Positions 57,288 through 64,000 of a stretch of 64,000 nucleotides of DNA are shown here, piece after piece. A program made the translations under genes and the position numbers. The stretch spans positions 62,001-126,000 of the forward strand of contig QXCR01000018.1 of the NCBI GenBank assembly GCA_004380135.1, read 5' to 3'. How positions within the stretch are numbered: position 1 is the stretch's first letter; every line of letters starts with the position of its first letter. The notes under the pieces were generated by a model. It was not told the DNA's origin. It did no database searches and saw nothing but the letters and a program-made list of their open reading frames with translations. The stretch is from Stemphylium vesicarium. Its lineage: Eukaryota > Ascomycota > Dothideomycetes > Pleosporales > Pleosporaceae.

Positions 57288-58512
57288 ATGGTGCTCCAAG
57301 CAATCAAGTACTCGCGAGGCCAGCTCGAAATCCTGGACCAGCTGAAGCTGCCGCATGCCGAGGAATATGATCACATCTACTCCAGCACGGATGCATGGCA
57401 CGCAATCAAGGAGATGCGAACGCGGGGAGCACCAGCCATCGCTATTGTCGCTGCTCTCGCTCTCGCAGTCGAGCTTACCAATACGAAGCTTTCTTCAGTG
57501 GCTGAGGAGGTCAAGGTGTTCATCACAGAAAAACTGGAATATCTGGTAACGAGCCGGCCAACTGCCGTCAACCTTGCGGATGCAGCGGGCAAACTGCGAA
57601 GGATTACCGAGGCCGCCGCAGCACAAGAGGGAGCAGACGGAGAGGCTGTGCGGGGAGCGTACGTAACTGCTGCCGAGAAGATGCTAGTCGATGATGTGAG
57701 CGACAACGAGAGCATTGGCAAGCATGGTGCAGAGTGGATAGTCAAAAACACAGAAGCCGGAAAGAAGGGCCCTGTCAGCATGATGACGCACTGCAACACT
57801 GGGTGTGTATGGCATCCTCTTTCCATGTCCGGTCTGCTAACATGACAGATCTCTTGCAACTGCAGGATACGGTACAGCGCTTGGTGTAATCAGGTCACTA
57901 CACGCCAACGGCTCACTGAAGCATGCTTTCTGCTCAGAAACTCGCCCATATAATCAGGGCTCCAGACTGACAGCGTTCGAGTTGGTTCACGACAAGATAC
58001 CAGCAACTCTCATCACCGATTCCATGGGTGCAGCTCTGCTCCGACTACGTGGTGAGAGCGAGAACATTGCCGGTATCGTAGTGGGTGCAGACCGCGTAGC
58101 AGCAAATGGTGACACAGCGAACAAAATCGGTACCTATTCATTGGCCATCCTTGCTAAGCACCACGGAGTCAAGTTTCTCGTAGCAGCACCCAGAACGACA
58201 ATCGACCTCAAGACCAAGTCTGGAGCAGACATTGTCATCGAAGAGCGACCCGGAAAGGAGGTGACTCTCGTCAAGGGACCAAGACACGACGGCGTTACGC
58301 TCGATCTAGGTGTCGTGGAAACTATTAGCATTGCGGCCAACGGAATTGGGGTATGGAACCCAGCTTTCGACGTCACTCCTGCAGAACTTATTGACGGCAT
58401 CATCACCGAGGTGGGCGTGGTTGAGAAGGATAGCAATGGAGTGTTCCATTTGGACAAGGTCTTCGAAGCGGAGGGTTCGGAAGCGAAGCCTTCGACTATT
58501 GGTGGTCTATAG
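57288..58512 (+). CDS. MRI1: Methylthioribose-1-phosphate isomerase
   Basis: Two exons (57288-57802 and 57849-58512; 46-nt intron inside HCNTG-SLATAGYGTA) give 392 residues. It isomerises 5-methylthioribose-1-phosphate to methylthioribulose-1-phosphate in methionine salvage, in the cytosol. It shares the eIF2B-alpha fold: MRTRGAPAIAIVAALALA at about 45-60, MMTHCNTG with the catalytic Cys at about 171, the CSETRPYNQGSRLTAFEL segment, VVGADRVAANGDTANKIGTYSLA with the catalytic Asp and VAAPRTTIDL. Length matches fungal members. The ATG before VLQAIKYSRGQLEILDQL is the family's start. Confidence 0.96.
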
Positions 58513-58762
58513 GACGACTAATAGCTGAAAGGCATGTTTTCAACACATACGGTACTCAATGTTCGTTTTGCTAGGAAGACACCAGATATCATGCCATGTC
58601 CTGCACTGTCCGCCTGCCCATTCAACGTATTCGTAAAATTCGGCGTGATGATCATAAGGCGTGTCCCCGGGAATCGAAGCTGATACCTAAGCAGTCGTCG
58701 TTCAAAGTCTACAGATGGTAGAACCGAATGCGCCACTGATGGTGCGCATGGTTTCGCCGTCT

Positions 58763-59049
58763 TCATGAGGCCTTCTCATCCGTTTTCGATGACTGCTCGC
58801 TGTCCTCTGGCGTATCTTTAAGCTCTTGTTCAGCTTTCTCAGCTTGCGCAAGGAGGGCTTCGATCTTCTTCTCGATTGAATCGAGGTGGGTCTCTAGGGC
58901 GGCCGCCGTCTGTTCGCCTCGTTGCAGTTCCTTGAACGCCTTGGACAGTCGTCAGAGCCGGTAGTAGATTGTTTTGGCACGAATCTTACCTGCGCAAGAT
59001 CGGCTTCTGAATGCGATCCAGCGCCTGTTCCGTTCTGCTCGCTGGACAT
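58763..59049 (-). CDS. 78-residue coiled-coil protein of unknown function
   Basis: Two exons (59049-58990 and 58939-58763; 49-nt intron GTAAGA...CCAAG, phase 0) give a small acidic protein: MSSEQNGTGAGSHSEADLAQ then AFKELQRGEQTAAALETHL, a heptad-like stretch DSIEKKIEALLAQAEKAEQEL, and a charged Ser-rich end (KTDEKAS). The heptad run from about residue 25 to 65 predicts one long amphipathic helix, suggesting a subunit of a larger complex. No known family could be assigned. It is divergent from PAN1, sharing a 262-nt promoter. Support comes from clean splice sites, codon-like composition and helical periodicity. Confidence 0.65.
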
Positions 59050-59311
59050 GGTGGCGCTGATGTAAGAGGGGGGTGAATGTGCTGTGGGCGGAGAGGCCGA
59101 ACGCGACAGTGCTCGAACATGACGACGGAGCTCGCACTAGCGCGAACTCACCCTGGGGACCTTCTGTAACCCGGCACAGCCCAGACTCGTTACCCAACCT
59201 CATTACACCTTTCACTATACTCGCTTGCGCGCGCTTCTTGACTATTTCCATTTCTTCCCCGCATGCGCGCATCAACACTCCTTTAATCCACCCGCGAACA
59301 AGTCGCCCACC

Positions 59312-62300
59312 ATGTTCTCTGGCTCCAACTCGTACTTAGGGGGCGGCAACAGTGCCCGACCTGGGCAGCCACAGTATGGCCAACAGCAGCAGCAGCAGCC
59401 ATTCCAGCAGCCCGGAGGCTTCCAGGGCGGCCTGATGCCGCAGCCCACGGGCTTTGGAGCTGCTCCAATGCAGCAGCAGTTTACTGGCTTTCCGGGCCAG
59501 CCGCAGGGCTTCGGACAGCAGCCGCAACCGCAGCAGCCACAGTATACGGGCTTCCCAGGCCAGCAGGGCCAGCAATTCCAACAGCAACAGCAGGCTCCGC
59601 AGCAAATGCCCTTCCAAACCGGCGCGCCGCCCCAGCAGCAGCAACAGCAGCAGCCGCAGCCTCCTGCCCAGCCGCAACGTCCACAGCCCACGGGCATGAC
59701 TTCGGCGCAGATGGCGGATTCATTTCGAGGCAATGCCGCCTCCTCGGTGCCGCCGCCTGTTCCCGCAAAGGGCAGCAAGATTCCAAACATTAGGCTCTCG
59801 TTCATCACGGCGCAAGACCAGGCCAAGTTTGAACAGCTGTTCAAGTCGGCCGTGGGTGATTCGCAGGCTCTGTCCGGCGACCAGGCGCGAGACCTCCTGA
59901 TGCGGTCCAAGCTGTCAGGAGAGGCTCTTTCGCAAATCTGGTACGTTCAATCAACTGTGTAGCTGGCTTGTTCTAACACACTCAGGACGCTGTCAGATAC
60001 CACCAAGTCGGGACAGCTCCTCTTCCCCGAATTCGCTCTCGCCATGTATCTCTGCAACCTCAAATTGACCGGAAAGGACCTCCCCAACTCGTTGCCTGAG
60101 CGTGTCAAGAACGAGGTCTCAAGCATGGTGGATATCATCTCATTCGGTATTGGAGAGGAGCCCTCGAGGGGTACTACGCCAAACAGCAACGTCCCTACCA
60201 TTCAGCAACCCCAGCCACAGGCCTCGAACAGCCAATTGCTGAACACATTGGTAACGCAGCCGACTGGCTTCGGACAGCAGCCAACGGGCATGCAGCCACA
60301 ACCTACAGGGTTCGGACAACAGCCGACTGGTTTTGGACAGGCCCCAGGAGGTTACAACGGGCCACGCCCACCAATGCCTCCTATGCCTACTGGTTTCGGT
60401 TCAAACCTGACACCCAGTCAGACCGGTATGGCCCCTCTCAATGCGCAGCCAACTGGAATGCCTGGTCAATGGGGTCTTGCAAACACGCCTGCTACTGGCC
60501 TGCCCAACATTGAAGCCCTGGCGCAAAGAATGATGCCCCAGACTGGCCGTGAAGGTGGTAACCATACGACTGCTGGATTGACTGGCAACGCGACGATTCC
60601 TTGGGCTATTACAAAGGGCGAGAAGAAGCTGTACGATGATACTTTCAGAGCCTGGGATGGTATGAGCAAGGGTTATATCAGCGGAGCACAAGCTCTTGAG
60701 ATCTTTGGACAGAGTGGACTGCCCAAGCCCGATTTGGAGCGTGTCTGGACACTTGCAGACTCTGCTGATCGCGGTCGTCTTGACCTTGATCAGTTTGCCG
60801 TTGCTATGCATTTGATCTATCGCAAGCTCAATGGCTATCCTATACCTGCTCGTCTTCCCCCTGAATTGGTTCCGCCTTCCACACGCAACATCAACGATTC
60901 CATTGGTGCTATGAAGAATCTACTTCGCGGCGATGCTGAGGACAGGAAGAACTCGGGCGCGTTCCTTCAACCCCAACGCACCGGTGTAAGCTACTTGAAA
61001 ACACACTCTTTCCGTGCTGGAAGTCCCCAAGCCGGTGGACGCAAGGATGCTACCGTCTTCCGTAACAACGATGACAACGTAGGTTATAAATCGAGCGCCC
61101 GGCACCGTCTCGGTGGCGGTGGTCGTTCGCCTTCTCCAGCGCAACCGGGTTCGCCTGCTTCAGAGCGATCCGACGAGATATCTCTTGACCAGCTCAGAAA
61201 GTCAGTCAAGGAGAAGCAGATTCTCTTGGATGCCATGGACACCCAGGACGAAAACGCTGCAGATGAAGATGATGCACTGGATCGTCGGGATCGTCGTGAG
61301 GCCGAAGACCTCTATCGCCGGATTCGCAGAGTACAGGAAGATATTGATGCTCATCCCAAAGCGTCAATGAGATCTTCCGACTCGGATGCTGAGCGTCGCG
61401 CCCTCAAGCGCCAACTCCAGACCTTGACTGATCGCTTGCCTGAACTTGCATCCAACGTACGCAGAACAGAGCGCGAGATTGCGGATGCCCAACTTGAGCT
61501 GTTCAGACTTAGGGACGCCAAAGCTCATCCTGGCTCTGCATCCACCGTCGTGGGCACTGGTCCTGGTGGCGCAGTAACTGAATCCGATAGACTGAAGGCT
61601 CGCGCCAGGGCTATGATGCAAGCACGCTCTGCCGCCTTGACCGGAAGACCCGCCCCTGCTAGCGATGACAGCGGTGCAGCAACAGAGCGTTTGGAGAAGG
61701 AGAACTCACGCATCCGAGCCGAGAAAGAGAACAACGAGCGCATGATTCGCGACGTTGAGGACAGCGTCAACGAGTACGCCAGGGGACTCGAGTCAAGCCT
61801 CAAGGAAGGAGGCCACGACATCACCAGTGAGCACGAGCGGCGCAGGTGGGAGGAGGCTCTGGGTGTCGAAGATGACGTTAAGGACTTCATCTTTGACCTT
61901 CAACGGAGCAGCCGAGCATCACGCGTCCGCAAAGATGAGTAAGTAATTTTACATTTACTCAAACGCCATGATCCTAACTCGTTACAGCTCGTCGCGTGAC
62001 AACTACAGGTCTCGTTCGGCAGACAATCGCCCGTCAACATCCCGTTATGAGAGCCCTGCTTCTCGCGCGGATCCTATTCCCCGCCCGGCGACGTCCACCC
62101 CAAGTGGTGGATCTGCACACAGGACACCAGAGGAACGCGCCGCTTTCATCAAACAACAGGCTGAGCAGCGAATGGCAGAGCGCCTGGCTGCCTTGGGTAT
62201 CAAAGCTCCAGTAAAGGCTGGTGAAACACCTCAGCAGCGTGCCGATCGCGAGAAGAGGGAACGTGAGGAGAAACTGCGCCAAGCTGAGGAGGAGGATGCA

Positions 62301-63666
62301 CGTCGTGAGGAAGAGCGCCAAAAACGTCTCAATGACGAATCAACCGCACCACCGGTTCCAACAAAGGCCAGTGGTAAGAAGCCAGCACCGCCCCCGCCAG
62401 CTTCGCGCAAGAATAAGAACGACATCGCCCAGCACGACACTCAGCAAGCGGAGGCGGAGTCGAAGCGGGCAGACAACGACATGGCTGAGCAGGCTCTTCG
62501 TGAGCAACAAGAAGCACAGGAGGCAGAGACGAGACGCATGGAGTACGTATACATCGATATTTTCACTGATACATTCACTAACAAACAACAGGGATGAGGA
62601 ACGCAGACAAGAGGGCGAACTGGCCAATGAACAGGAAGCCGCTCAGGCCAGACTCCGCGCTCTTGAAGAGCAGGTCAAGCAGGGCAAAATGAAGAAAGCC
62701 GAAGAGAAGAAGAGAAGAGAAGCTGCCTCTAAGGATGCCAAAGAGAAGGAGTCTCGATTGGCCGCACAGCGCGCCGAAATCGAAGCTGCCCGCGAGCGCG
62801 AACGCCAGCTACAGATGCAGCTTGAGGCACTCGACGACGAAGAGTCCTCAGATGACGACGGCCCGCAAAACATCACTCCTCAGGACACCACACCTACCGC
62901 TAGCCAGGAACTGCCGCGCGACGCAGCGCCCCCAGCGGCACCACCGATGCCGCAAGTATCCCACAACACACCGCCATCGTCCATCGCCAGCCCTCCCGCG
63001 TCGTCTGTAACAAGCCCACACCCTGGACTTGGCGACACCGAGACCAAGAACCCGTTCTTGAAAAAGATGGCCATGTCGAATCAGGAGAACAACACAGTTT
63101 CTACTCCACCAGGTCCAACAAGCACTACCAGTGAGGTGTCTACAAACCCGTTCCACCGCCTCACTCAAGAGAACGCCAACAAGGCCGCGTTACCCACATT
63201 CAACGAGCCCTCCCAGCCATCAGCCCGTAGGTTAGGACGACAAGATGATGATGACTGGTCCGTCGTTGATTCGGATGATTCCTCGTCCGATGATGATGAG
63301 GCGCCTACACAGGGCGGAGCCAAGCAGCTAGCTTCCATGCTCTTCGGCACTATGGCACCACCGCGTCCTCTTTCGTCCATGGACAACAAGAGTCCTCGTG
63401 CTGAGAGCCCAGCCGTATCATCGCCTGCTGTCGGTATTCCTCCACCACCTATGCCCGCAGGTGGTGCTCCCCCACCACCTCCCGGTCCACCACCGCCTCC
63501 AGGTGGTGCTGCCCCTCCCCCACCACCCATGCCCAGCATGAAGGCTCCAGGCGGAGCACCCAACCGTGGTGCACTGCTCGGTGAGATTACTGCTGGTAAG
63601 GGTCTGAGGAAGGTTGAGACCAAGGATAGAAGTACCGCAGCGACTGCTGGTAGGGTTTTGGGTTAG
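59312..63666 (+). CDS. PAN1: Actin cytoskeleton-regulatory complex protein Pan1
   Basis: Four exons (59312-59940, 59986-61938, 61988-62542, 62592-63666) give 1403 residues. The order is that of Pan1: an N-terminal Gln/Pro/Gly segment with QPTG-type repeats; EH1 at about residues 165-260 (QAKFEQLFKSAVGD, ALSQIWTLSDTTKSGQL, FALAMYL); more repeats (QPTGFGQ); EH2 at about 415-505 (DDTFRAWDGMSKGYISG, ADSADRGRLDLDQFAVAMHLIY); a coiled-coil, Lys/Glu-rich middle; acidic DDDDWSVVDSDDSSSDDD; poly-Pro; and a WH2 motif RGALLGEITAGKGLRKVE at the end. Pan1 activates Arp2/3 at endocytic sites together with End3 and Sla1. EH domains bind NPF motifs. Confidence 0.95.
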
Positions 63667-64000
63667 GATCGTTATCGTAAACTTAATACGGATGGATGGG
63701 TTTGGGTTATAGGATTGTAGCATAATTTTGTGTAGTGTAGATTGCTTCCAATGCCTTTTCGACAGTATATGTTGTACGTCCAACACATCCATCCTTTGTC
63801 TTCGAAGTGATCGAGTTTGTTCCTTTTCAGGCGTCCACACTCGTCCTTTTGTAGTTTACTGTTCCACGACGAAACCACGTTGCCAATCAACATGAACTGA
63901 CTGGACATTTGCAGCTCCACGTCATTTGGCTCTCTTTCAGCCTTCTCATATCCTCTTATCCAAACTTCCTTCTCCTTCTTCTTCTTCTTCTTCTTCTTCA
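63667..64000. other. PAN1 3' flank
   Basis: 3' untranslated sequence followed by a pyrimidine-rich stretch at the right edge. No further gene seen in the remaining 330 nt. Confidence 0.6.
63974..63999. repeat. CTT microsatellite at the right edge
   Basis: About eight tandem CTT units after a CCTTCTCCTT tract; it probably continues past the window. It may be the leader of the next gene or simple repeat. Confidence 0.8.

Noticed and set aside
58650..58770. tRNA-like stretch on the minus strand with an A-box look-alike (TGGCGCATTCGG), CTGTAGA and a B-box look-alike (GCTTCGATTCC)
   Set aside because: Acceptor, D and T stems do not pair, so it does not fold as a tRNA; at best an old tRNA-Tyr-like relic or chance.
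59272..59910. 212-residue Cys/Gly/Trp-rich frame opposite PAN1
   Set aside because: Antisense shadow of the Gln/Pro/Gly-rich PAN1 N-terminus; the Cys and Trp come from reverse-complemented CAG/CCA codons.

Overview
This window is nuclear DNA of a filamentous ascomycete (Pezizomycotina). The genes are dense and on both strands. Most coding genes carry one to four short GT-AG introns of about 45-150 nt with CTAAC-like branch points. Proteins match fungal families such as Kin4, Cox23, Gts1, Fcf1, Pan1, Erj5, Izh and Mri1. A Dothideomycete/Pleosporales origin is a guess from overall style only. I read 24 protein-coding genes (one running off the left edge), one eroded gene and one tRNA gene. No CRISPR, operon-style or recognisable transposon features were seen.

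Layout. 1-8.5 kb: CYM1 (partial, minus), a taxilin, a nitronate monooxygenase and a Kin4-type kinase. 8.5-12.1 kb: a long leader region before an amino-acid permease (12.1-14.0 kb). 14.3-14.45 kb: a tRNA-Gln(CUG) gene on the minus strand with two insertions. 15-20 kb: an aldo-keto reductase, a secreted GPI-type protein and FKBP12. 20.5-21.0 kb: COX23 in four tiny exons. 22.7-23.2 kb: an eroded gene remnant. 23.8-27.4 kb: a RING E3 candidate. 29-33.5 kb: a disordered conserved protein and a SWIM zinc-finger protein. 33.5-39 kb: gene-poor. 39-48 kb: GTS1 ArfGAP, a J protein, two fungal proteins of unknown role and a PRA1 protein. 48.5-64 kb: ERJ5, a CSI2-like protein, FCF1, an Izh/PAQR protein, MRI1, a 78-residue coiled-coil protein and PAN1, ending in a CTT microsatellite.

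How the genes work together. These are mostly housekeeping genes and do not form a cluster. Membrane traffic and endocytosis recur (taxilin, GTS1, PRA1, PAN1), as do mitochondrial and ER biogenesis (CYM1, COX23, ERJ5, possibly FKBP).

The most unusual item is the tRNA-Gln gene. Besides a normal 15-nt intron after nucleotide 37, its D arm is split by a 56-nt segment with spliceosome-style ends (GTACGT...branch-like CTAAT...CAG). Removing this segment exactly restores a standard 72-nt tRNA whose acceptor stem pairs at all seven positions. I know of no precedent in fungi but could not search.
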